Both the position numbers and the translations under genes were made by a program. The notes below the pieces were generated by a model that was not told the DNA's origin, did not search any database, and saw only the letters and a program-made list of their open reading frames with translations. A stretch of 64,000 bases of DNA from NCBI RefSeq assembly GCF_001613225.1, contig NZ_BDBY01000034.1, positions 62,001 to 126,000 of the forward strand, given 5' to 3'. Shown in pieces: positions 1 through 8,208 of the stretch; within the stretch, counting starts at the first letter, position 1, and every line of letters begins with the position of its first letter. Source of the stretch: Nocardia pseudovaccinii NBRC 100343 (GTDB lineage: Bacteria; Actinomycetota; Actinomycetes; Mycobacteriales; Mycobacteriaceae).

Positions 1-1143
1 GGCCGCGAGCGGGGTGAAAAATACTGCGAGGCAGAATAATCCACCGGTCACCAGGCTGGTCAGTCCGGTGCGGGCGCCCTCACCGACACCCGTCGCGGAT
101 TCGACGTACACAGTATTTCCGGCACCGCCGCTGACGCCGCCGATGACCTGGGAGATACCGTCGATGGTCAGCACCTTGCCGATACCCGGCATGGTGCCCT
201 TCTCATCGAGCAGCCCGGCCTCGTCGCAGACGCCGAAAACCGTTCCCATGGCATCGAAGAACCCGGTCAGCACCAGGGTGAACAGCACGACCCCCGCAAC
301 CAGCCCGCCCGCCTCGGCGAAACCGCCGAAGAGGTCGATATTGAGCGCCAGCCCGAAATCGGGTGCGGCGAAGAACCCCTTCGGCTTCTCCGGCACCACC
401 GGCCCCCAGGCCTGCGGGTCGATCTTCGCCAGCGCGTTGACGACAATGGCAAGCACCGTCGAGATGGCGATGCTGATCAGAATCGCACCGGGCACCTTGC
501 GGATGAACAGTGCCAGCATCACCAACAGGCCGACCGCGAAAATCACTACGGGCCAACCGGATAGGTGCCCACCGGCGCCGAGGGTGACCGGCGGACCGGT
601 CTGCGCGCCGTGTCCGACCACCCCGGCCGAGACCAGTCCGATCATCGCGATGAACATGCCGATCCCGACGCCGATCGCATTCTTGAGACCGAGCGGGATG
701 GCGTTGATGATCATGGTCCGCAGGCCGGTCGCGGCCAGGATCACGATGATCACGCCCATCAGGACGACCAGACCCATGGTCTGCGGCCAGGTCATATGCG
801 GCGCCGCCTGGAAGGCGACCACCGGAACCACGCCGAGTCCGGCGGCGAGCGCCAAAGGCACATTGCCCGCCACGCCCATCAGGATGGTGCTCAGTCCCGC
901 GGAAAACGCGGTGGCCGTGGTGAGTTGAGCGATGCTCAGCTTGTCACCGTTGACATCCGCGACGCCGCCGAGAATCAGCGGCACCAACAGGATGACGTAG
1001 GCCATGGCGACGAAAGTGGTAATACCGCCACGGATTTCGCGAGAAACTGTGGTTCGGCGTTCGCTCAGCCGGAAGAATCGGTCGAGCGCAGACCTTCCTG
1101 TCACCGGCTCTGGCGTGCTGGGCTTGGTCTGTATCTGGGTCAT
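1..1143 (-). CDS. NCS2-family purine permease (3' end beyond window)
   Basis: Membrane permease for purine bases, AzgA/PbuG branch of the NCS2 family (guanine/hypoxanthine type). 381 residues are visible and the frame runs off base 1. Seen: N-terminal EIRGGITTFVAMAYVI, then LALAAGLGV, LRTMIINAIPLGLKNAIG and FFDAMGT, and near the edge VSGGAGNTVYVESATGVGEG, in the family's usual order, with hydrophobic helices between. The ATG at 1143 follows GAGGAGG at good spacing. It is the last gene of the purine operon, 132 bp after the xanthine dehydrogenase large subunit, so it probably imports the operon's substrates. Exact substrate is inferred. Confidence 0.9.
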   Translation of the reverse strand, partial: MTQIQTKPSTPEPVTGRSALDRFFRLSERRTTVSREIRGGITTFVAMAYVILLVPLILGGVADVNGDKLSIAQLTTATAFSAGLSTILMGVAGNVPLALAAGLGVVPVVAFQAAPHMTWPQTMGLVVLMGVIIVILAATGLRTMIINAIPLGLKNAIGVGIGMFIAMIGLVSAGVVGHGAQTGPPVTLGAGGHLSGWPVVIFAVGLLVMLALFIRKVPGAILISIAISTVLAIVVNALAKIDPQAWGPVVPEKPKGFFAAPDFGLALNIDLFGGFAEAGGLVAGVVLFTLVLTGFFDAMGTVFGVCDEAGLLDEKGTMPGIGKVLTIDGISQVIGGVSGGAGNTVYVESATGVGEGARTGLTSLVTGGLFCLAVFFTPLAA

Positions 1144-1176
1144 TGGCGTGCCCTCCTCGGGGCGTAGCCGACCTAC

Positions 1177-1211
1177 GGTCCGGCGGCTGTCCTTTTGGAC
1201 TGGGCCGGACC
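1177..1211 (-). terminator. Stem-loop between pucD and permease gene
   Basis: GGTCCGG pairs with CCGGACC, and inside it GTCC pairs with GGAC around a four-base loop. It sits in the only sizeable gap of the operon. It could be a partial terminator or an mRNA-stability element that lowers permease expression. It lacks a clean U-run. Confidence 0.35.
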
Positions 1212-1275
1212 GCACGGTTCGGGTACTGCTGTTGTGGAGTCTCTCCGGTCCGCTGGAACCGGCTGCCCCTGTTGA

Positions 1276-3612
1276 TCAACTGCTCCGGATGATGTCTTCC
1301 GGTCGCACCGGCACTCGGTTGATGTGCACGTTTCCACCCCGTGATCGGCAGGCGTCACGGATCGCCGCGGCGATCGCGGGTGTCGAAGAGAGCGTGGGCG
1401 GCTCTCCGGCGCCGCGCAGCCCGTAGGGGGCGTGCGGATCGGCATTTTCGAGAATCTCCAGCCGCTGTGACGGCGTATCGAGAATCGTCGGGATCAGGTA
1501 GTCGGTGAAGGACGGGTTGCGCACCTTACCGTTTTCGACCTGGATTTCCTCCATGACCGCCAGGCCCAGCCCCTGGACGGAGCCGCCGTGGATCTGCCCT
1601 TCCAGGGACAGGCGGTTCATGATCTTGCCCACGTCCTGGACCGCGTCCAGGGAGACGACCTTGACCAGGCCGAGGTCTGTGTCCACGTCCACCACCGCGC
1701 GGTGTACGCAGAGAGCCAGCTGGGTGTGGCTATTGCCCTGTCCCGTAACGGGATCCATACCGGTGGTCGGCCGGTGGTGGTACTCGCGGGTCTCTTCGAT
1801 AGCCCCCTCATCCAGGACATCGACGATCGCCGCGAGCACCTCCCCCGTGCGCGAAACCACCTTGCCGCCGACCAGACGCAGTCCCGGCATGGCACCGAAC
1901 TTTGCCTGGGCCAGGGCGAGCACGCGCTGGCGCACGGCCTCACAAGCCGCCTTCACCGCGCCACCGGTCATATAGGTCTGGCGGGAGGCGGACGACGAAC
2001 CCGAGTCGCCGACCTGGTTGTCGGCCGGGTGAATGGTGACCCGTTCGATGCCGAGTTCGGTCCGCGCGATCTGCGCCTCGACCGTCACCAGTCCCTGACC
2101 GACCTCGGCGGCCGCGGTGTGCACCAGCGCAACCGGTTCTCCCGCGATGACTTCCAGCCGCACCCGAGCGGTCGAGTAGTCGTCGAAGGCCTCGGAGAAG
2201 CAGATGTTCTTGATGCCGACGCCGTAGCCGACACCACGCACCACGCCCTCGCCGTGCGTCGTCTGCGATGCGCCGCCGGGCAGGTTTCGGATATCCGAGG
2301 CGTCCAGCTCCGGGGGCATCGGCATATCCCGCAGCTGCCCGAGCATTTCGGCCATCGGCGTCGGCGCGTGCAGCACCTGACCGGTCGCCAGCTTGGAGCC
2401 CTGCGACACCGCGTTGATCTGGCGCACGTGCACCGGATCCAGATCCAGCGCCTCGGCGACCTTGTCCATCATCGACTCGTGCGCGAAACAGGCCTGCACC
2501 GCGCCGAATCCGCGCATCGCACCGCACGGTGGGTTATTGGTGTAGATGCCGTACGCGTCGATCTCGATATGCGGAATCTCGTACGGCCCCACCGCGAGCG
2601 AGGACGCGTTACCGGTGACATTCAGCGTCGCCGAGGTGTACGCGCCACCGTCGAGGACGATGAGAACCTTTGCGTAGGTGAGCTTTCCGGCATCATCGGC
2701 ACCGTATTCGTAGAGCATCTTCGCCGGGTGCCGGTGCACGTGCCCGAAGAACGACTCCTCGCGGTTGTACATCATCTTGACGGGCTTGCCGGTGCGCATG
2801 GCCAGCATTCCCGCGTGGATCTGCATGGACAGGTCCTCGCGGCCGCCGAAGGCTCCGCCGACACCTGCCATGGTCATGCGGATCTGGTCATCGGCCAAGC
2901 CGAGACAAGGCCCGATCTGAGACAGATCATTGTGCATCCACTGAGTGGCGACATAGAAGTCGAGCCCACCGTCCTCGGCCGGAATCACCAGGCCGGATTC
3001 GGGGCCGAGGAATGCCTGGTCCTGAATGCCGACCTCGAATTCCTCGGTGATCACCACGGTAGCCAGCGCGCGGCCCACGGTGATATCGCCGACGCGCACC
3101 GGCTGATGCCGGGCGATACCGCCGCGTTCTTGCACCGCGAGCCGTTTCGGGGCCGAGAGCACCGCCATCGGGTCGGTAATGGGTTCCAGTACTTCCCAAT
3201 CGATTTCGATGGCGTCGAGGGCGCGCCGGGCGATCTCGGGGTGGTCGGCGGCGACCAGGGCGATGGGCTCACCGTGGTGGCGCACCTCGCCGATGGCCAG
3301 GACCGGCTGATCCCAGGTGTGGTCGAGGCCGTACATCTTGCGGCCGGGCACATCCTCATGGGTGAGTACGGCGTGCACACCTGTCATGGCCAGTGCGGGC
3401 GCGATATCGATACCGCGGATGATCGCGCGCGGATGCGGGCTGCGCAGCGTCGCGCCCCAGAGCATGCCGTCCATCCATAGATCGGAGGCGTAGGCGAACT
3501 CGCCTTTGACCTTCAACGTGCCGTCAGGTCGCAGCGGGCTCGCACCGACGCCGCCCCTACCCGGCGCGGCAACCTCTTCGGGGAATCGGGTGGTCCGTGG
3601 GACAGTCATCAT
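1276..3612 (-). CDS. pucD: Xanthine dehydrogenase molybdenum-binding subunit
   Basis: Large catalytic subunit that binds the molybdopterin cofactor and hydroxylates hypoxanthine/xanthine to urate. Seen in 778 residues: GGAFGGRED near 250, the substrate-loop AMRGFGAVQ near 364, EVGQGL further on, and the C-terminal RGAGEPP near 731 whose Glu is the catalytic base in the family. The start overlaps the deaminase stop as ATGA. A second ATG at 3609 has the better distance from AGGAGG, so the true start may be one codon later. It works with the FAD subunit (5473-6348) and the 2Fe-2S subunit (5003-5473) encoded upstream; all three subunits are separate, as in Bacillus pucCDE. Confidence 0.93.
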   Translation of the reverse strand: MMTVPRTTRFPEEVAAPGRGGVGASPLRPDGTLKVKGEFAYASDLWMDGMLWGATLRSPHPRAIIRGIDIAPALAMTGVHAVLTHEDVPGRKMYGLDHTWDQPVLAIGEVRHHGEPIALVAADHPEIARRALDAIEIDWEVLEPITDPMAVLSAPKRLAVQERGGIARHQPVRVGDITVGRALATVVITEEFEVGIQDQAFLGPESGLVIPAEDGGLDFYVATQWMHNDLSQIGPCLGLADDQIRMTMAGVGGAFGGREDLSMQIHAGMLAMRTGKPVKMMYNREESFFGHVHRHPAKMLYEYGADDAGKLTYAKVLIVLDGGAYTSATLNVTGNASSLAVGPYEIPHIEIDAYGIYTNNPPCGAMRGFGAVQACFAHESMMDKVAEALDLDPVHVRQINAVSQGSKLATGQVLHAPTPMAEMLGQLRDMPMPPELDASDIRNLPGGASQTTHGEGVVRGVGYGVGIKNICFSEAFDDYSTARVRLEVIAGEPVALVHTAAAEVGQGLVTVEAQIARTELGIERVTIHPADNQVGDSGSSSASRQTYMTGGAVKAACEAVRQRVLALAQAKFGAMPGLRLVGGKVVSRTGEVLAAIVDVLDEGAIEETREYHHRPTTGMDPVTGQGNSHTQLALCVHRAVVDVDTDLGLVKVVSLDAVQDVGKIMNRLSLEGQIHGGSVQGLGLAVMEEIQVENGKVRNPSFTDYLIPTILDTPSQRLEILENADPHAPYGLRGAGEPPTLSSTPAIAAAIRDACRSRGGNVHINRVPVRPEDIIRSS

Positions 3613-5006
3613 GCCTCCTGTCGCATCAGCCGTTTCCGGGCGGCGACACCCGCACGGCCGACGACATCCTGTGCGACGGTGCGCAATTCGTCGTTCTCCA
3701 CAACGGTGCGCCCGCCGACGAGCAGCCGGGCCAGTGGTGGTGTCGGTCCGAAAACCAAGGAGCAGACCGGATCCTCGATCGCCGAGCGGAAACCGTCGAC
3801 CCGCCAGATGGCGAGGTCGGCGAGTTTGCCTGGTTCGATACTGCCGATCTCGTTGTGGCGGCCGAGATTCCGGGCACCTCCGAGGGTGCCGATCTCGAGC
3901 GCCTGGCGCGCGGTAAAGGCGGTCGGGCCGTTGACCGCGCGCTGGAACAGCATGGCCTGCCGCATTTCGCCTGCCATGGAGGTCAGCTCACTCGACGCCG
4001 CGCCGTCCACGCCTAGACCAACCGGCGCACCGGCGGCCACCAGATCGCTGACGCGGGCGATACCCGCACCGAGCCGGGCATTGGAGCTGGGGCAATGCGC
4101 CGAGCCGCTGCCGGTTTCGGCGAAGCGCCGGATATCGGCGTCGTGCAGGTGCACCGCGTGCGCGAACCAGACGTCCTCGCCGAGCCAGCCGAGCTTTTCC
4201 ATGTATTCGACCGGGGTGCAGCCCATCTGCTCGATGCAGTGCTCTTCCTCGTCGAGCGTTTCGGCGAGATGGGTATGCAGCCGAACACCTTTGGCGCGCG
4301 CCAGCGTCGCGGAATCGATCATCAGCCCCTCGCTCACCGAGAACGGCGAGCAAGGCGCGACCGCGACCCGCAGCATCGAATCGAACGACGGATCGTGGTA
4401 CTTGTCGATGACTTCGGCAGTGTGGGCGAGGATTTCGTCTCGGCTCTCGACCACCTCGTCCGGCGGCAGACCGCCGTCCTTCTGTCCGCGGTCCATGGAA
4501 CCGCGGCACGGGTGGAAGCGCAGGCCGATCTCGCGCGCCGCGCGCACCTCGGCCTCGAACAGGTCGCCGCGTCCCTTCGGGAAAATGTAGTGGTGGTCGC
4601 TGCTGGTGGTGCAGCCGGTCAACGCCAGCCAGCCCAGACCGGCAGCGGCCGCACCGTAGACGACGTCGGCGTCCATGCGCGCCCAGGTGCGGTAGAGACC
4701 GGTCAGCCATTCGAAAAGGGTGGAATCCTGGAACAGGCCCTGGCTCGCCCACTGATAGAGGTGGTGGTGGGTGTTGACCAGGCCCGGTGTCACCAAACAG
4801 CCTGTGCCGTTGATCTTTTCGGTGCCCGGGACGATCGGTGCCGGTCCGGCGCCGAGGGCTTCGATGCGGCCATCGGAGATGACGACATATCCGGACGCGA
4901 TCTCGTCACCGACGACCGGCGCGATATAGGCGTTCTCGATGACGGTCCGCCCACCCGTCACCCGACCGCCACCCCTCATGGAATCGCTGCGCGATGCTTT
5001 CCTCAT
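3609..5006 (-). CDS. 8-oxoguanine deaminase (amidohydrolase)
   Basis: Zinc amidohydrolase of the ATZ/TRZ/guanine-deaminase superfamily; best match in memory is 8-oxoguanine deaminase, which converts 8-oxoguanine to urate. 465 residues. Seen: metal-binding NTHHHLYQ near 80, a CRGSMD loop, LHTHLAE near 242, FAHAVHL, and the catalytic Asp in GLGVDGAASSE near 332. The start overlaps the 2Fe-2S gene (ATGA). Lying between xanthine dehydrogenase subunits and feeding urate directly into the uricase route fits this role. Guanine deaminase or another aminohydrolase cannot be excluded from sequence alone. Confidence 0.82.
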   Translation of the reverse strand: MRKASRSDSMRGGGRVTGGRTVIENAYIAPVVGDEIASGYVVISDGRIEALGAGPAPIVPGTEKINGTGCLVTPGLVNTHHHLYQWASQGLFQDSTLFEWLTGLYRTWARMDADVVYGAAAAGLGWLALTGCTTSSDHHYIFPKGRGDLFEAEVRAAREIGLRFHPCRGSMDRGQKDGGLPPDEVVESRDEILAHTAEVIDKYHDPSFDSMLRVAVAPCSPFSVSEGLMIDSATLARAKGVRLHTHLAETLDEEEHCIEQMGCTPVEYMEKLGWLGEDVWFAHAVHLHDADIRRFAETGSGSAHCPSSNARLGAGIARVSDLVAAGAPVGLGVDGAASSELTSMAGEMRQAMLFQRAVNGPTAFTARQALEIGTLGGARNLGRHNEIGSIEPGKLADLAIWRVDGFRSAIEDPVCSLVFGPTPPLARLLVGGRTVVENDELRTVAQDVVGRAGVAARKRLMRQEA

Positions 5007-5473
5007 TTGCCCGCCTTACGTGCCGCGGCCAGTCGCACCGCGTCGAGGATCTTCTCGTATCCCGTACAGCGGCAGAGGTTTCCGGCGAGCGCCTCGCGGA
5101 TCTCCACATCGGAGGGATCGGGATCGCGTTCGATGAGATCGTGCGCCTGCACGATGAGACCCGGTGTGCAGAAGCCGCATTGGACCGCACCGGCCTCGAC
5201 GAACGCCTCCTGCATCGGATCGAGTTTCGCGCCGTCGGCCAGCCCCTCGACGGTGCGCACCGAGCGATCCTGCACCTGGCCCGCGGCCACGAGACAGGAA
5301 CACACCGGCGTGCCATCCAAATAGACTGTGCACGAACCACATTCGCCTTGCTCACAGGCGTTCTTGGAGCCGGGCAGGCCCATGCGCTCACGCAGCATAT
5401 AGAGGAGGCTCTCGCCCTCCCACACATCGTCGACGGTCTCTCGCGAGCCGTTCACGTCGAAGGCCACACGCAT
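5003..5473 (-). CDS. pucE: Xanthine dehydrogenase 2Fe-2S subunit
   Basis: Small electron-transfer subunit, 156 residues. Eight cysteines form the two expected [2Fe-2S] clusters: Cys40, 45, 48 and 60 (plant-ferredoxin type), and Cys99, 102, 134 and 136 (QCGFC...NLCRC). The start chosen is the ATG at 5473, which overlaps the upstream stop as TGATG and has AAGGAGG eight bases away; an in-frame upstream extension has no comparable site. Its stop overlaps the deaminase start, so the genes are probably translationally coupled. Confidence 0.94.
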   Translation of the reverse strand: MRVAFDVNGSRETVDDVWEGESLLYMLRERMGLPGSKNACEQGECGSCTVYLDGTPVCSCLVAAGQVQDRSVRTVEGLADGAKLDPMQEAFVEAGAVQCGFCTPGLIVQAHDLIERDPDPSDVEIREALAGNLCRCTGYEKILDAVRLAAARKAGK

Positions 5474-6348
5474 CAGGCTGCCCTCCTTCTTTCTGCTAGG
5501 TAGTCCGTCCATGCCCAGGACAGGGTGCGGCGAGCCAGCACCGTCAGGGCATGTCTGCGGTATTCCGCGGTGCCGCGGACGTCATCGATCGGCTTGGCGG
5601 CGGCCGAGACCAGCTCGCCGAATTCGCGCACGACATCGAACGGCAATGGGGCCGGGTCATCCCAGTCGAGCGCATCGGCGAGGAACTGCTCGGCCGGTGT
5701 CGCGCGCAGCGGCGTCGGTCCGGCGGATCCGATGCCGGTGCCGACCGTGCGGGTGTCGGGGTGCAATGCGATCGAGAACGCGCAGACCGCGATCACCATG
5801 GCATTGCGGGTGCCGACCTTGGCGAAGTACTGCGGCCCGGTGGCGGGCTCGATCCAGATAGCGCGGATCAGCTCGTCGGGTTCCAGGGCGTTCTTCTTCA
5901 CCCACACGTAGAAGTCATCGATCGGGATCAGGCGGGTGCCGCGTGCGGCCGACTCCACCTCGATCACCGCGTTGCCCGCCAGCAGCGCGGGGTGGGCGTC
6001 ACCGGCCGGGGACGCGCCACCGAGATTGCCGCCGACCGTGCCGCGATTGCGGATCTGCGGCGAACCGACGGTGCGCGAGGCCTGCGCCAGACCGGGCAGC
6101 TGGTGGTCGAGCCGGTTGATGATGCGCACATACGGCACGCCCGCACCGATCCGGATCCGGCCGTCGGGCTCGGTCGAGTAGTCGAACAGGTCGCGACAGC
6201 GGTTGAGATCGAGCAGTGCCGCCGGACGGCCGTGGTCGAAGTTCATCTCGACCATGACATCGGTGCCGCCCTGGATGGGTTCGGCTTCCGGATTCGCGGC
6301 CTTCAGCGCGAGCGCCTCGGCCCAGGTATCGGGTCGTAGGAAATCCAT
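5473..6348 (-). CDS. pucC: Xanthine dehydrogenase FAD-binding subunit
   Basis: Medium subunit of xanthine dehydrogenase, passing electrons from the iron-sulfur clusters to FAD and NAD+. 291 residues. Seen: FAD-pyrophosphate loop IQGGTDVM near 25-32, and RNRGTVGGNLGGASPAGD near 100-117, typical of CoxM/XdhB-type flavoproteins. The ATG at 6348 follows GGGAG; a TTG four codons upstream overlaps the uricase gene and is less likely. The uricase stop lies two bases before the start. Confidence 0.93.
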   Translation of the reverse strand: MDFLRPDTWAEALALKAANPEAEPIQGGTDVMVEMNFDHGRPAALLDLNRCRDLFDYSTEPDGRIRIGAGVPYVRIINRLDHQLPGLAQASRTVGSPQIRNRGTVGGNLGGASPAGDAHPALLAGNAVIEVESAARGTRLIPIDDFYVWVKKNALEPDELIRAIWIEPATGPQYFAKVGTRNAMVIAVCAFSIALHPDTRTVGTGIGSAGPTPLRATPAEQFLADALDWDDPAPLPFDVVREFGELVSAAAKPIDDVRGTAEYRRHALTVLARRTLSWAWTDYLAERRRAA

Positions 6349-6350
6349 CG

Positions 6351-7226
6351 TCACTCCCAAGCCGGTCCGGACGCGGGAGCGTCCTCGGTGAGTACGGTGC
6401 CCTCGATCAAGCCGTAGGGACGGTCGGCGGCGAAGAACACCTCGTTGTCGTTCTCCAGTCCGAAGCCGGACAGATCCACGACGAAGTGGTGCTTATTGGG
6501 CAGCGACAGCCGGACCTCGCAGACCTCCGGGACCGCGCCGATCACTCGGTCGCCCATGGCGTAGAGGCTCTGCTGCAGCGAGTAGCTGTAGGTATCGGCG
6601 AATGCCTCGAGCAGCGCACCGCGGACCTCGCGGTAGGCCTTGTCCCAGTCGCCCGGTTCGCTCGCGAAACGCCATTCCGCGTTGACCTCGGTGGCCAGTA
6701 CGCGGTCGTAGGCCTCCTGCAGCGTCGTGTACTTGTCCTTGATATAGCCGTGGAATTCCGAGCCGGTGGAGTTGAGCACCACCAGGCCCGTCAAACCCGA
6801 GACCACCCAGGCGTTTTCGCCGTCGTAGTGCACCCGCGAGGTGCGGGTCTCCTGGCCGGAGCGCACGAACGAATACTGCTTGTCACCGGGGCCGACCACG
6901 ATGCGCTCCCAGGCGTACTCCGCCAGGGAGACCCGCGCGTGGTGGATCGGCGGCTGAGAATCGACGAAATGCCGTGCCAGCAAAAGACCGAACGCTTCCG
7001 GGGAGGTGATGCCGTGTTCCTTGGCGAAGGCGAACACGGTGTTCTTCTGGGTGTCGGTCGGCAGGACCGTCGCATTGTCACCGGTCAGGTGGACCTCGTC
7101 CATGTCACCGGATAACGCCACACCGACGTTCAGATCCCGGATCTCGTGGACGCCACCGGTTTTCGTCACCCGGACGACCCGGTTTTCCGCTTTGCCGTAT
7201 CTATTCGGCCCGAGCTTGATCGACAT
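6351..7226 (-). CDS. pucL: Urate oxidase (uricase)
   Basis: Cofactor-free uricase oxidising urate to 5-hydroxyisourate. 291 residues, close to the usual 290-300. Seen: N-terminal NRYGKAENRV with the catalytic-type Lys12, the signature TVLPTDTQKNTV near 53-64 containing the catalytic Thr, and NKHHF near 250 for the third active-site residue. Unlike B. subtilis PucL it is not fused to OHCU decarboxylase; that enzyme is encoded separately at 7526-8038. Three bases separate it from the hydroxyisourate hydrolase gene. Confidence 0.96.
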   Translation of the reverse strand: MSIKLGPNRYGKAENRVVRVTKTGGVHEIRDLNVGVALSGDMDEVHLTGDNATVLPTDTQKNTVFAFAKEHGITSPEAFGLLLARHFVDSQPPIHHARVSLAEYAWERIVVGPGDKQYSFVRSGQETRTSRVHYDGENAWVVSGLTGLVVLNSTGSEFHGYIKDKYTTLQEAYDRVLATEVNAEWRFASEPGDWDKAYREVRGALLEAFADTYSYSLQQSLYAMGDRVIGAVPEVCEVRLSLPNKHHFVVDLSGFGLENDNEVFFAADRPYGLIEGTVLTEDAPASGPAWE

Positions 7227-7229
7227 GGT

Positions 7230-7529
7230 TCAGCTACCTCGGTAGGTCGAGTAGGAATAGGGACTGAGCAGCAGTGGCACGTGATAGTGCTCAGCTGGGT
7301 CGGTGACGCGGAAGTCGATGGTCACCGACGGATAGAACGGACTGAGGTCACCGGTTTCGAAAATCAGCCGGTGGACACCGATTTCGGGCGCGGGCAGATC
7401 CTTGACGCGCCCGTCGTCGTCGGTGCGGCGCTCGGCGAGCACGGTGCCGTCGGCCTTTTCCAGCCGCACCGGCAGCCCCGCCGCCGGGCGACCGGATGCC
7501 GCGTCGAGCACGTGGGTGGACAGACTCAC
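7230..7529 (-). CDS. pucM: 5-Hydroxyisourate hydrolase (transthyretin-like)
   Basis: Hydrolyses 5-hydroxyisourate to OHCU, the step after uricase. 99 residues, a normal length. Seen: N-terminal LSTHVLD with the active-site His6, HYHVPLLLSPYSYSTYRGS at the C-terminus including the invariant YRGS tail. It starts with GTG overlapping the previous stop (GTGA) and has GGAGG in front. No signal peptide is visible, so it is cytosolic. Confidence 0.96.
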   Translation of the reverse strand: MSLSTHVLDAASGRPAAGLPVRLEKADGTVLAERRTDDDGRVKDLPAPEIGVHRLIFETGDLSPFYPSVTIDFRVTDPAEHYHVPLLLSPYSYSTYRGS

Positions 7530-8038
7530 CTGTCCTCCAACAGCTTTCGGATCCGCAGCCGGGTGATATCGGCGAGTTCGCGTTGGGTCGCGATGCGCTC
7601 GCCCTCGGCGGTATTCGCCAGGCGCCTGCGCAGTTCGGCGCGGATCTGCTCGGCGGAGCGACCGGCGGCGCGGATCAGGAAGACGTGCCCGAACCGCTGC
7701 TCGTAGGCCAGGTTCCCGGCGGCGATGTCATCGAGTGTCTGCTGGTCGGCGCTCGCCGTGCCGGACTGCTCACCGGCGGACCACTTGGCCTCGCGCTCGT
7801 GCGTGCCCGCCTTCGCCCGGTCACCGATTCGCGGATGCGCGGACAGCGCCTCCGCGATATCGGGCCAACTCAGCTCCCGCACCCCGGCGACCGCGGCGGC
7901 CAGCAGGCTCGTGCTGTCCACATAGGGCCGGTGCGCTGCCACCTTCTGCGCCCAGACGTGTGAGGCGCAGCAGGTCAGCAGTTCGGCCTCGGCCTGGTCC
8001 GGAGGCAGCGAGTTGAGCCATCCGATCTCACCGGACAT
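7526..8038 (-). CDS. OHCU decarboxylase
   Basis: 2-oxo-4-hydroxy-4-carboxy-5-ureidoimidazoline decarboxylase, giving S-allantoin. 170 residues. Seen: the family motif SAHPRIG with the catalytic His68, and FGHVFLIRAAGRSA. It is the first gene of the operon. The start at 8038 has GGGAG in front; an ATG four codons upstream has no ribosome site. The operon holds no visible allantoinase, so degradation beyond allantoin must be encoded elsewhere or not occur. Confidence 0.94.
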   Translation of the reverse strand: MSGEIGWLNSLPPDQAEAELLTCCASHVWAQKVAAHRPYVDSTSLLAAAVAGVRELSWPDIAEALSAHPRIGDRAKAGTHEREAKWSAGEQSGTASADQQTLDDIAAGNLAYEQRFGHVFLIRAAGRSAEQIRAELRRRLANTAEGERIATQRELADITRLRIRKLLEDR

Positions 8039-8132
8039 CCGATCTCCCATCGAGTGAGTTCTGGTGCTGGGAGTAAGTACACCCGCCGTTCATCTGCGCT
8101 GCCAGGACCCAGAAATCCGAAGTGTGCGCCAG

Positions 8133-8156
8133 TTCACACGGGCTCGTTTGTGTGAA
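8133..8156. promoter_or_regulatory. Candidate PucR operator between pucR and purine operon
   Basis: Perfect inverted repeat TTCACAC / GTGTGAA with a 10-base spacer, halfway between the divergent starts at 8038 and 8209. A further GTGTG at 8122-8126 can pair with the same central CACAC. Position and symmetry suggest the site from which PucR controls both directions; binding is inferred. Confidence 0.5.
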
Positions 8157-8208
8157 TATCCAAAGCGTCACCGGGAGGGCACGAGCTGGGCTGTTAGCCT
8201 CGGCAAGC

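Noticed and set aside
14..928. 304-residue plus-strand open frame at the left edge
   Set aside because: Antisense to the NCS2 permease, low-complexity Pro/Ser/Thr-rich translation.
1588..3480. 630-residue plus-strand open frame opposite pucD
   Set aside because: It is the antisense shadow of the well-supported molybdenum subunit and shows no domain; high-GC codon bias creates such frames.
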